From positions 1 to 64,000 of the forward strand of contig NZ_AP024714.1 of the NCBI RefSeq assembly GCF_033126985.1: DNA of 64,000 nt, in the 5' to 3' direction. The stretch is from Methylomarinovum caldicuralii. Lineage in GTDB: Bacteria > Pseudomonadota > Gammaproteobacteria > Methylococcales > Methylothermaceae. The position numbers and the translations under genes were made by a program. Positions 56,049-63,917 of this stretch are shown here, in pieces (positions within the stretch are counted from its first letter, which is position 1; every line of letters begins with the position of its first letter). Under the pieces are notes generated by a model that was given only the letters and a program-made list of their open reading frames with translations, searched no databases and was not told where the DNA came from.

Positions 56049-57556
56049 CGGGCGATGCAGCAGTCGCGGCCGCGTTCCTTGGCCTCGTAGAGCGCCTGAT
56101 CGGCGCGCTCTATCAGGCTTTCCGGGGTATCGTCCTCCTGCACCTGGGTCAGGCCGCAGGAAATGGTGATCGGCACCGGCTTGCCGCGGCTGTTGAAACC
56201 GCATTGCTTCACGGCCTGACGCACCTTCTCGGCCAGCTTGAGCGCACCCTCGCGCCCGGTTTCCGGCAGCAGCATGAGGAATTCCTCGCCACCGTAGCGG
56301 CCGACGAAGTCCACCTCGCGGATTTCCTCCCGCAACACCTGGGCCACCACCCGCAGTGCCTTGTCACCGGCCCGGTGGCCGAAGCGGTCGTTGATACGCT
56401 TGAAATGGTCCACATCCCAGAGCAGCAGGCTGAAAGGCTCCCCGAAGCGGCGCCAGCGGGCGAATTCCTGCGCCAGGCGCTCATCGACCGCCTGGCGGTT
56501 CGGTAGGCCGGTGAGGGGATCATGCAGCGCCTGGTGATGAGCCAGGCGCAGGCGCTGACGCAGATCTTCCGCCTCCTGTTCCAGCTCCCGCAGACGCCGG
56601 GTCAGCTCGGCGATCCGGCGCTCGGCCGCCTGGTTGCTACGTTGTTCCGCCTCGCGAAACGCCTGCAGCTGTGCGGTCAGGATATCAAGCCGTTCGGCCA
56701 CCGCCTGCTTGAGGGCTTCCAGATCGGTTTCCTGCAGGGTGTGCAGCCGCAGATGATCCACGTGGATGGACAGTTTCTCGTTCCAGCGCCCCCCTTCCCT
56801 CAGCAGCAGCTCGCTCACGTCCAGGGTTTGGGATTCGAGGGTCTGCAGCTTGCCGCTCAGCTGCTCGAGGAAACTTTCAATCGCCGCCTGCTCCTGCCGC
56901 AGCCGCATGTTGATGGCGTTGAGCAGTTCGGCGGTTCCCTCCAAGGCTTCGGCGACCGCCCCCTCCTGCGTCAACAGACCGGTCAGGCGCTCGCCCGCCT
57001 CGGCCAGATCGGGAGGAATCTCGATCTCCGCAAGCAATTCCCGCAGCTGGCGCTGCAACGAAGCGATACCGTCGTCTTTCCGGCGGCGCCCCCCGAACCA
57101 TTCCCTCAGGCACTGCCAGGGGGAGCTGGGCGGGGCGGCGAACAGGTCACGAAGCGCATCGCGCAACGCAGCGCCATCGGGATACGTCTTGCCGGCCAGC
57201 GCCTCGAGATGCTGGCGTTCACGCGCGTCGGGAGCGCACTCGCACAGGAAAGCGATCACTTCCTGCTGCCAGGAAGGAGGGGCTCCATCCCCCTCCGCTT
57301 CCTTCTGACGCAGGATCTGCTCGCTCAAGGCGTCGACCTGTTCCAGACGCTGCTGATTCAAAATCCCCTGGCGCAGAATCTCCCGCAACTGCACCAACCC
57401 GGGATCGGCCTCCGGCCGGCAACCTTCGCAGGCCAGCGTCAGCCGGATCAGGGCCCGGGCCAGGCGCTTTTCGTTACGCGCCTGCAGGGCCTGCTGTTCG
57501 TCGAGCTCCCGGGCCAGATCGACGGCCTTCTGCTTCCAGGGGTTGGTTTCCGTCAT
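56045..57556 (-). CDS. Diguanylate cyclase (GGDEF) with coiled-coil N-terminus
   Basis: 503 residues. A long helical N-terminal part (about 1-330, with coiled coil) precedes an active-type cyclase domain with the signature RYGGEEFLMLLPET and an inhibitory I-site (REVD five residues before GGEEF), so it makes c-di-GMP and is product-inhibited. It resembles the cyclase that follows the dsbA block in Pseudomonas. ATGA overlap with the phosphatase-fold gene places it last in the operon. Confidence 0.9.
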   Translation of the reverse strand: MTETNPWKQKAVDLARELDEQQALQARNEKRLARALIRLTLACEGCRPEADPGLVQLREILRQGILNQQRLEQVDALSEQILRQKEAEGDGAPPSWQQEVIAFLCECAPDARERQHLEALAGKTYPDGAALRDALRDLFAAPPSSPWQCLREWFGGRRRKDDGIASLQRQLRELLAEIEIPPDLAEAGERLTGLLTQEGAVAEALEGTAELLNAINMRLRQEQAAIESFLEQLSGKLQTLESQTLDVSELLLREGGRWNEKLSIHVDHLRLHTLQETDLEALKQAVAERLDILTAQLQAFREAEQRSNQAAERRIAELTRRLRELEQEAEDLRQRLRLAHHQALHDPLTGLPNRQAVDERLAQEFARWRRFGEPFSLLLWDVDHFKRINDRFGHRAGDKALRVVAQVLREEIREVDFVGRYGGEEFLMLLPETGREGALKLAEKVRQAVKQCGFNSRGKPVPITISCGLTQVQEDDTPESLIERADQALYEAKERGRDCCIAR

Positions 57557-58308
57557 GCCGCCAGCGCTGAAACGGTTTCAGGGACCAGGATCTCGGCGCC
57601 CACCGGCAGGTGATCGGAGCAGACGAAATCGAACGCCTGCATCCAGTTCACCTCCAGGGTGGGGCTGACGAGAATGTGATCGATCTGACGTTGCGGACGC
57701 CAGCTGGGGAAGGTCGGCGCCGATTCGGGGGACCGCAGCCCGGTACGGGCCAGAAAACGCCGCAGGCTGCGGGAACGGGGAGCGCAATTGAGATCGCCCA
57801 TGACGACCACGTGCTGCAGGCCCTGGAGCCGCTCGGCGATGAAATCGAGCTGGCGGGAGCGGGTTCTGGCGCCCAACGCCAGATGCACCACCGCCACGTG
57901 CAGGGCGGTTTCCCCTTCCCCGAAGCGCGCCAGCAACGCCCCCCGCCCCGGGAGCCCCGGCAGCGAGGTGGTATAGACCGAAGCGGGCGGAATCCGGCTG
58001 AGCAGCCCGTTGCTGTGCAGGGCCAAACGGCCGAAGCGGCGGTTGACCTGGTTGTACCAGAAGGGAAAATCGGCCTGGCGGGCCAGGTATTCGGTCTGGA
58101 CCACATACCGGCTGCGGGCGCCGCCGCCGTCGACCTCCTGCAGCCCGACGATGTCAAAAGGCCGCAGGAAGTCGGCGATACGCGCCAGATTGGTGAAACG
58201 GTGGTCGCAAGGCCACAGGTGTTGCCAGCTTTTGAGCAGATAGTCCTCGAACCGGCGGGTGTGAATGCCGGTCTGGACGTTGAAGCTGGCCAGCCGCAGG
58301 GTCGGCAT
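57553..58308 (-). CDS. Endonuclease/exonuclease/phosphatase-fold protein
   Basis: 251 residues. The fold motifs are in order: LASFNVQTG (Asn), GLQEVDGG (Glu), VVMGDLNCAP (Asp-x-Asn), DHILVS and SDHLPVGAEI (Asp-His). The catalytic residues for metal-dependent phosphodiester or phosphomonoester cleavage are all present. The substrate is unknown. It begins inside the dsbA stop (TGATG) and is co-translated with the cyclase. Confidence 0.87.
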   Translation of the reverse strand: MPTLRLASFNVQTGIHTRRFEDYLLKSWQHLWPCDHRFTNLARIADFLRPFDIVGLQEVDGGGARSRYVVQTEYLARQADFPFWYNQVNRRFGRLALHSNGLLSRIPPASVYTTSLPGLPGRGALLARFGEGETALHVAVVHLALGARTRSRQLDFIAERLQGLQHVVVMGDLNCAPRSRSLRRFLARTGLRSPESAPTFPSWRPQRQIDHILVSPTLEVNWMQAFDFVCSDHLPVGAEILVPETVSALAA

Positions 58309-58934
58309 CAGGGTTTGGCGGCGGCCAGTTTCTGGCGCTCCTGGGCCACCAGCTGATCGAGCACTTTGATCATATCCTCGAAACTGCCGGCGGTACGGCC
58401 GGTGATCAGGTACTTGCCGTTGACCACCAGCGCCGGCACCCCGGTGATGCCGTATTCAGGCGCCATGGCCTCGGCCTGACGCATCTTCATGTCCACCATG
58501 AAGGAATGGAAGGGGTTCTTGAAAGTCTCCTGGTCCACGCCGTGGGCGGCAAAGAATGCCGCCAGTTCTTCCTCGCTGGCCATGCGCTTTTTCTGTTTGT
58601 GCATGGCGTCGAAGAAGTCCTTGTGGATCTTGTCCACCACCCCCAGGGTTTCGGCGGTGAAATAGGCCCTGGCCTGCGGCGCCCAGTGGGGACCGAAGAT
58701 CGCCGGCTGGCGTTTGAACACCACGTCGGCGGGCTGTTTCTTGCGCCAGGCTTCAAGATAGGGGTCGAAGCGGTAACAGTGGGGACAGCCGTACCAGAAG
58801 AATTCGATCACCTCCACCTTGCCTGAATCCTCGGTGGCCTTGGGGGGATTGAGCTCGAGATACGGCTTGGCAAAGGCCGGCAGCGCCAGAAGCAGCAGCC
58901 AGCCGGCGAAGAGGGTTCGAAGCATCGCTTTCAT
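58308..58934 (-). CDS. dsbA: Thiol:disulfide interchange protein DsbA
   Basis: 208-residue periplasmic disulfide oxidase. It has a Sec signal (about 1-22), active site CPHC in FFWYGCPHCYRF, and a cis-Pro loop (GITGVPALVVNG). The length and thioredoxin fold with helical insert fit. It lies 10 bp after the cytochrome c4 gene, which also needs periplasmic thiol handling for heme attachment. Confidence 0.95.
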   Translation of the reverse strand: MKAMLRTLFAGWLLLLALPAFAKPYLELNPPKATEDSGKVEVIEFFWYGCPHCYRFDPYLEAWRKKQPADVVFKRQPAIFGPHWAPQARAYFTAETLGVVDKIHKDFFDAMHKQKKRMASEEELAAFFAAHGVDQETFKNPFHSFMVDMKMRQAEAMAPEYGITGVPALVVNGKYLITGRTAGSFEDMIKVLDQLVAQERQKLAAAKP

Positions 58935-58944
58935 CCTGTCTCCT

Positions 58945-59547
58945 TCATTTCAAGGTGGCGATATAGGCCGCCACCGCTTTCATTTCATCCTCGGTCATAC
59001 GGGCGGCGATCTGGCGCATCGGCGTCTTCCCGCCACCGCGCGCGCCTTTGGCGTAATCTGTCAACGCTTTGACCGTATAGGCGGCGAATTGTCCCTTCAG
59101 CAGCGGGAAACCGGCAGGCGCATTGCCCTGCCCCTCCGGGCCGTGGCAGGCGCTGCAGGCGGGGACCTTTTTCTCCGCGATCCCGAAACGGTAGATCCGC
59201 TCGCCTTGCGGATCGGCCTCTTCGGCTTCCGGCTCGGGGCTTTGCGCTGCGAAATAGGCGCTCAGTTCGGCAATGTCGTCATCGCTCAAAGCGGCGGCGA
59301 TGGCGTTCATCGCCGCCACCTGCCGGGTGCCATCCTTGAACTGACGCAGCTGCTTGCTCAGATACTTGAAATTCTGTCCCGCCAGCTTGGGAAACACCGG
59401 CATCGCCCCCTTTCCAGCCTCACCGTGACAGCCGGCGCACTGGGCCGCCTTCTCCTTCGTGGCCGCCGACACTCGGGCAGCACTTGGAAGTGCAGCGCCG
59501 GTCAAAGCAACCATTCCAATCAATGTTAGTATAGTTTTAAACTGCAT
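58945..59547 (-). CDS. Cytochrome c4-type diheme protein
   Basis: 200 residues with an N-terminal signal and two class I cytochrome domains, each with one CXXCH heme site (CAGCHGEAG near 37 and CSACHGPEG near 132) and a distal Met region. Cytochrome c4 donates electrons to terminal oxidases. First gene of the operon. A minus-strand -10 TACAAT lies at 59577-59582, about 30 bp upstream. Confidence 0.93.
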   Translation of the reverse strand: MQFKTILTLIGMVALTGAALPSAARVSAATKEKAAQCAGCHGEAGKGAMPVFPKLAGQNFKYLSKQLRQFKDGTRQVAAMNAIAAALSDDDIAELSAYFAAQSPEPEAEEADPQGERIYRFGIAEKKVPACSACHGPEGQGNAPAGFPLLKGQFAAYTVKALTDYAKGARGGGKTPMRQIAARMTEDEMKAVAAYIATLK

Positions 59548-59604
59548 CGTTCCCTCCCGATTCGTATTGTCGGGTTATTGTACCCATTTTGCCCTTGAAG
59601 TCTG

Positions 59605-60306
59605 ATGAATCCGCTTTACCACCGCGCCCGCTTTCTCCTCAGCACCCTGAATTTCGCCCGCGACGTCCCCGACAAGGGTTTCGAGGTTGCATTCGCCGGC
59701 CGTTCCAACGCGGGCAAGTCCAGCGCCCTCAACGTCATCACCCACCAGAAGTCCCTGGCCCGCACCAGCAAGACGCCGGGCCGGACCCAGCAACTGGTGT
59801 TCTTTGAGATCGACGCAGAGCGGCGCCTGGTGGATCTTCCCGGTTACGGCTACGCCAAAGTGGGGGGCGAAACCCAGCAGCGCTGGCGCCGGGCCCTGGA
59901 GGAATATCTGCGGTCACGCCGGTGCCTCAGGGGGGTGTTTTTGATGATGGACATCCGCCATCCCCTGACGGAATTCGACCGGCGCATGATCGAGTGGTGC
60001 GGCTACTACGACCTGCCGCTGCACATCCTGCTCACCAAGGCGGACAAGCTCAAGTACGGCCGGGCCAAAAGCACGCTGCTGCAGGTGGAAAAGGCCTTGG
60101 CCGAATTGCCGCTGCAACCGAGCGTGCAACTGTTCTCCGCGCCCAAGCGCATGGGTGTGGACGAGGCCCATGCGGTGCTGGACCGCTGGCTGGCGACCGG
60201 CGACAAAAAAAACCCCGAAGCCAAGGGGGAGAGGCTTCGGGGTCAGTCAGGCTCCGGCTTGGGGGAACCGGAGCGGCTCGCTACTCATAAGGGAGGAAAT
60301 GAGTAG
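59605..60306 (+). CDS. engB: Ribosome biogenesis GTPase EngB/YsxC
   Basis: 233-residue GTPase for 50S subunit maturation. G1 [10 protein letters not shown]3 DLPGYG and G4 TKADK are intact. The fold ends near residue 203 ([12 protein letters not shown]). The last 30 residues (about 204-233, polar and Gly-rich) are read through the antisense strand of the sRNA locus and are probably not conserved. E. coli EngB is about 210 residues. The gene is convergent with polA. Confidence 0.93.
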   Translation: MNPLYHRARFLLSTLNFARDVPDKGFEVAFAGRSNAGKSSALNVITHQKSLARTSKTPGRTQQLVFFEIDAERRLVDLPGYGYAKVGGETQQRWRRALEEYLRSRRCLRGVFLMMDIRHPLTEFDRRMIEWCGYYDLPLHILLTKADKLKYGRAKSTLLQVEKALAELPLQPSVQLFSAPKRMGVDEAHAVLDRWLATGDKKNPEAKGERLRGQSGSGLGEPERLATHKGGNE

Positions 60307-60328
60307 GTTGGGCGTCGTTCCCGACACG
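60205..60328 (-). ncRNA. Putative small RNA at the polA-engB locus (ErsA/Spot 42 position)
   Basis: About 124 nt on the minus strand. A 5' hairpin GTGTCG-GGAA-CGACGC (GNRA loop) is followed by three hairpins: CTACTCAT/ATGAGTAG (8 bp, loop TTCCTCCCTT), GCTCCGG/CCGGAGC (7 bp, loop TTCCCCCAAG) and ACCCCGAAGCC/GGCTTCGGGGT (11 bp, loop TCTCCCCCTT) with a run of 8 T after it as terminator. The three loops are 10 nt and C-rich. The promoter is at 60334-60362. Spot 42 (spf) and Pseudomonas ErsA occupy the same polA-engB gap and orientation, which supports a real sRNA. It overlaps the engB 3' end antisense. Confidence 0.72.
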
Positions 60329-60333
60329 TACCC

Positions 60334-60362
60334 TTAAGACTGCCCCCGACGGCAAAAGTTCC
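60334..60362 (-). promoter_or_regulatory. ECF (sigmaE/AlgU)-type promoter for the sRNA
   Basis: On the minus strand GGAACTT (60356-60362) matches the sigmaE -35 fully. A 15-bp spacer precedes GTCTTAA (60334-60340), close to the GTCTAA -10. A start near 60328 fits the first hairpin of the sRNA. ErsA of P. aeruginosa is likewise made from an AlgU promoter. Confidence 0.62.
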
Positions 60363-60383
60363 ACACCCGACCCTGGCCCCTAC

Positions 60384-60491
60384 GGTGCCGGCGGGAGCGG
60401 GGCTTCGGGGACGCTGTGAACCCATCCCTGGGCGCTCGATACCCGGCCATCCAGGCCGGGTACGCCCCTCAGCCCCGCTCCCGCCGGCACC
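60384..60491. repeat. Inverted-repeat element with internal hairpins
   Basis: Perfect 21-bp arms (60384-60404 and 60471-60491, core GGTGCCGGCGGGAGCGGGGCT) enclose 66 bp with two smaller hairpins: TACCCGGCC/GGCCGGGTA with loop ATCCA (60440-60462) and CCCA-TCCC-TGGG (60421-60432). It lies between the polA stop and the sRNA promoter. It may be a member of a dispersed GC-rich intergenic repeat class, but only one copy is noted in this window. Confidence 0.8.
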
Positions 60492-60509
60492 CCGCCCCTC
60501 CGAGTCGGG

Positions 60510-63209
60510 TCAATGGGCCTCGTCCCAGTTGACCCCGATGCCCACATCCACTACCAGCGGCACCCTCAGTTCCGCCGCCGACGCCATCCGCTCGCGGATC
60601 GCCCGGCAGGCTTCCTCGAGCCGATCCTCGGCAACCTCGAACACCAGCTCGTCGTGCACCTGCATGATCATCTTCACCGGCGCCCCGCTGCCGCGGATCC
60701 AGGCGTCCACGGCGATCATCGCCCGCTTGATGATGTCGGCGGCGGTGCCCTGCATCGGCGCGTTGATGGCGGTGCGCTCGGCATACTGGCGGCGCTGGGG
60801 ATTGCGTGACTGCAGCTCCGGCAGGTACAGGCGGCGGCCGAACAGGGTTTCCACGTAGCCCTGCTCGTAGGCCTGACGGCGGGTGCGTTCCATGTACTCG
60901 CGCACCCCGGGATAGCGCTCGAAATAGCGGTCGATGTAGCTTTGCGCCTCCTCGCGCTCGATCCCCAGCTGCTTGGCCAGACCGAAGGCGGACATGCCAT
61001 AGATCAGACCGAAGTTGATGGCCTTGGCGCGGCGGCGCTGTTCGTCCGTGACCGCCTCCGGCGCCACCCCGAACACTTCGGCGGCGGTGGCCCGGTGGAC
61101 GTCAGCGCCGGCGGCGAACGCCGCCAGGAGATTGGCGTCTTCGGACAGGTGGGCCATGATCCTGAGCTCGATCTGGGAATAGTCCGCCGCCACCAGCCTG
61201 CAGCCCGGCGGAGCGATGAAGGCGCGGCGGATGCGCCGCCCCGCTTCGGTGCGAATGGGAATGTTCTGCAGATTGGGATCCGAGGAAGACAGCCGCCCGG
61301 TGGCGGTGACCGCCTGGTGATAGGAGGTGTGGACCCGGCCGGTGCGGGGATGGATCTGCTGGGGGAGCTTGTCGGTGTAAGTGCTCTTGAGCTTGCTCAG
61401 GGAGCGGTATTCCAGGATCAGCCGCGGCAGCTCGAAATCTTCCGCCAGCTTCTGCAGCACCTCCTCGGCGGTGGAAGGCTGACCCTTGGGCGTCTTCTTC
61501 AAAACCGGCAGGCCCAGTTTGTCGTAAAGGATGTGCTGGATCTGCTTGGGGGAGCCCAGGTTGAACGCCTCCCCGGCGAGGCAATGAACCTGTTCCTCCA
61601 CCTTTGCCATGCGCTCGGCCAGCTCTGCGCTGAGACGGGCCAGCTCGTCCCGGTCCACCAGCACCCCACAGCGCTCCATGCGCAGCAGCACCGGCACCAA
61701 CGGCATCTCGATCTCCTGGTACAGGCGCTTGAGCTTGGGCTCGGCTTCCAGTTTGGGCCAGAGCACCTGGTGCAGGCGCAGGGCGATGTCGGCGTCCTCG
61801 GCCGCATAGGGCGCCGCCTGGTCCAGGGCCACCCGGGAGAAGCTCACCTGCTTCGCGCCCTTGCCGGCCACCGCCTCGTAACTGACGGTCTTGATTCCCA
61901 GATAGGTCAGGGCCAGGGAATCGAGGTCGTGCCGGGTGGCGGTGGGATTGAGGACGTAGGACTGGAGCATGGTGTCGTGGGCGATGCCGCGCAATTCGAT
62001 CCCGTGGTTGGCGAGCACGTGGGCATCGTACTTGAGATGCTGGCCCACCTTGGGATGATCTTCCGACTCCAGCAGCGGCCGCAGTCTCTCCAAAACGGCC
62101 TCACGGTCCAGCTGCGCCGGGGCCGCGGGATAGTCGTGTCCCACCGGCACGTAGGCGGCCTCCCCCGCCTCCACCGCGAACGACAGCCCCACCAGCCGGG
62201 CGTCGAGATAGGCGAGATCGGTGGTTTCGGTATCGAAGGCGAACAGGGGGCTGGCCTCCAGGCGCTCGAGCCAGGTCCGCAACTGATCCGCGGCCAGCAC
62301 CGCCTGATAATCGGCGGGATCGCCATCCTGGGCCGATTCCCCCTGGGTCGTGGGCAGATCGAGCTGGCGCAGCCAGGTGGTGAATTCGAAACGCTTGAGC
62401 AGCTCGATCAGCCGGGCGGTGTCCGGCGGCCGCCGTTTCAGATCTTCCGGATTCAGATCCAGGGGGAGGTCATCGTGCACCTTGACCAGTTCGCGCGACA
62501 GCCGCAGCCGGTCCAGATGGGCGCGCAGGTTCTCCCCCACCTTGCCCCTGATCTCGCCGGCGTGGGCGATGATCTCGTCCAGGGAGCCATACTGCCGCAG
62601 CAGTTTGGCCGCGGTCTTGGGGCCGATGCCGGGAACGCCGGGGACGTTGTCGGAAGTATCCCCCACCAGCGCCAGGTAATCGGCGATCTGGTCGGGGTGG
62701 ACGCCGAACTTTGCCATCACCCCGGCCGGGTCGAGGCGGGTTTCCGACATCGTGTTGTCGAGGAGGATGTGGTCGTCCACCAGTTGGGCCAGATCCTTGT
62801 CGCTGGTGGCCACCACCACGTCGAATCCCTCCCGCTCGGCCCGGCGCGCCAGGGTGGCGATGACGTCATCGGCCTCGACGCCCTCGATCTCCACCACTGG
62901 AATCCCCATGGCCCGGATCAGTTCCTTCAGCGGCCCCAGCTGGACCTTGAGCTCGTCCGGCATCGGCGGGCGGTGGGCCTTGTAGGCGGCGAACAGGTCG
63001 TTGCGGAAGGTCTTGCCGGGGGCGTCGAACACCACCGCGAACCAGGGGGTGTCGTAAGTCTCCAGCAGCTTGCGCAGCATGTTGGCGACGCCGTAGATGG
63101 CGCCGGTGGGCTCGCCGCGGGCGTTGCTCAGGGGCGGCAGGGCGTGGAAGGCCCGGTACAGGAAGGAGGACCCGTCCACCAGGACGAGGCGTTTGCGGTC
63201 TTGGCTCAT
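60510..63209 (-). CDS. polA: DNA polymerase I
   Basis: 899-residue repair and Okazaki-fragment polymerase. It has an N-terminal 5'-3' exonuclease (starts KRLVLVDGSSFLYRAFHALPP), a 3'-5' proofreading domain with intact FAFDTETTD, and the polymerase domain with motif A DYSQIELRIMAHLSED, motif B RRRAKAINFGLIYGMSAF and motif C MQVHDELVFEV. Transcription runs toward the sRNA and engB. No separate terminator is seen right after the stop, so readthrough could meet the sRNA terminator at about 60205-60243. Confidence 0.97.
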   Translation of the reverse strand: MSQDRKRLVLVDGSSFLYRAFHALPPLSNARGEPTGAIYGVANMLRKLLETYDTPWFAVVFDAPGKTFRNDLFAAYKAHRPPMPDELKVQLGPLKELIRAMGIPVVEIEGVEADDVIATLARRAEREGFDVVVATSDKDLAQLVDDHILLDNTMSETRLDPAGVMAKFGVHPDQIADYLALVGDTSDNVPGVPGIGPKTAAKLLRQYGSLDEIIAHAGEIRGKVGENLRAHLDRLRLSRELVKVHDDLPLDLNPEDLKRRPPDTARLIELLKRFEFTTWLRQLDLPTTQGESAQDGDPADYQAVLAADQLRTWLERLEASPLFAFDTETTDLAYLDARLVGLSFAVEAGEAAYVPVGHDYPAAPAQLDREAVLERLRPLLESEDHPKVGQHLKYDAHVLANHGIELRGIAHDTMLQSYVLNPTATRHDLDSLALTYLGIKTVSYEAVAGKGAKQVSFSRVALDQAAPYAAEDADIALRLHQVLWPKLEAEPKLKRLYQEIEMPLVPVLLRMERCGVLVDRDELARLSAELAERMAKVEEQVHCLAGEAFNLGSPKQIQHILYDKLGLPVLKKTPKGQPSTAEEVLQKLAEDFELPRLILEYRSLSKLKSTYTDKLPQQIHPRTGRVHTSYHQAVTATGRLSSSDPNLQNIPIRTEAGRRIRRAFIAPPGCRLVAADYSQIELRIMAHLSEDANLLAAFAAGADVHRATAAEVFGVAPEAVTDEQRRRAKAINFGLIYGMSAFGLAKQLGIEREEAQSYIDRYFERYPGVREYMERTRRQAYEQGYVETLFGRRLYLPELQSRNPQRRQYAERTAINAPMQGTAADIIKRAMIAVDAWIRGSGAPVKMIMQVHDELVFEVAEDRLEEACRAIRERMASAAELRVPLVVDVGIGVNWDEAH

Positions 63210-63248
63210 GGCGTTTCCGGATGGGACCGGCGTTTTCGATACCGGAGA

Positions 63249-63809
63249 TCAGCGGTGTTTGGCGGCGTCGTAGGGACGGTAAAGCAGCTCGTCCTTCAAT
63301 TCGTAGGTGTACGGAAGGCCGTCGTATTGCCAGCCTTCCACCCGTCCCCGGTTACCATAGAAGGGACTGTATTTGCGCAGCAAAGTTTTCTCCTCCGGGG
63401 TGCGGCCGGTGAAGGCAGCGCCCTCGAAACCGTCGCGGACGTTGTAGACATGTTTGAAACCGGCCTGCACCAGGGCATCGGCCGCCGGGGCGCTGCGTCC
63501 GCCACTGCGGCAGATCACCAGCAGGGTGTCGGTTTTCTTGAAGCGGCTGGCCACGTCCTCGACGAAATGAGGGTTGCGGTGAGGCCCCCCGCGGAAGAAA
63601 ACGAAGGGAATATTGTAGGCCATGGGCGGATGGCCCACCAGCCGGTACTCCTCCGGGCTGCGCACGTCGAGAAGATAGACCGAACCGCCCCCGGTCATCA
63701 GCCTGTCGTAAGCCTCTAGGGCGGTGATGTTTTGCGCCAGGCGCGCGTCCCCGGCCGCCTGGGCCAGGCCGGAAAGCAGAAGCAACAGCAAAAGCGAGCG
63801 TTTGAACAT
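63249..63809 (-). CDS. Exported rhodanese-domain protein
   Basis: 186 residues with a signal peptide (MFKRSLLLLLLLSGLAQA) and one rhodanese domain. The catalytic Cys is in LVICRSGGRSAPAADAL, the CRSGGRS type found in single-domain sulfurtransferases. The ATG at 63809 has a GGGAGAG site. The ATG at 63824 adds only 5 residues and is not needed. It is near polA and divergent from rnd. The sulfur acceptor is unknown. Confidence 0.85.
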   Translation of the reverse strand: MFKRSLLLLLLLSGLAQAAGDARLAQNITALEAYDRLMTGGGSVYLLDVRSPEEYRLVGHPPMAYNIPFVFFRGGPHRNPHFVEDVASRFKKTDTLLVICRSGGRSAPAADALVQAGFKHVYNVRDGFEGAAFTGRTPEEKTLLRKYSPFYGNRGRVEGWQYDGLPYTYELKDELLYRPYDAAKHR

Positions 63810-63917
63810 CGGTATCTCTCCCACGTCTATGGAATGAAGGCAACAGGATACCGCCTTCCCGGTCTTTTGGTATATTTGCCGCAGCCCGTGCTTTATCGAA
63901 ATCCACCCAGGAACCCC

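Noticed and set aside
60205-60306. Plus-strand CsrB/RsmZ-like RNA with GGA loops
   Set aside because: The reverse reading puts GGA in three loops, but there is no plus-strand promoter or U-run terminator, while the minus strand has both.
60942-63719. 925-codon plus-strand ORF opposite polA
   Set aside because: It is antisense to a complete DNA polymerase I and lacks any recognisable motif.
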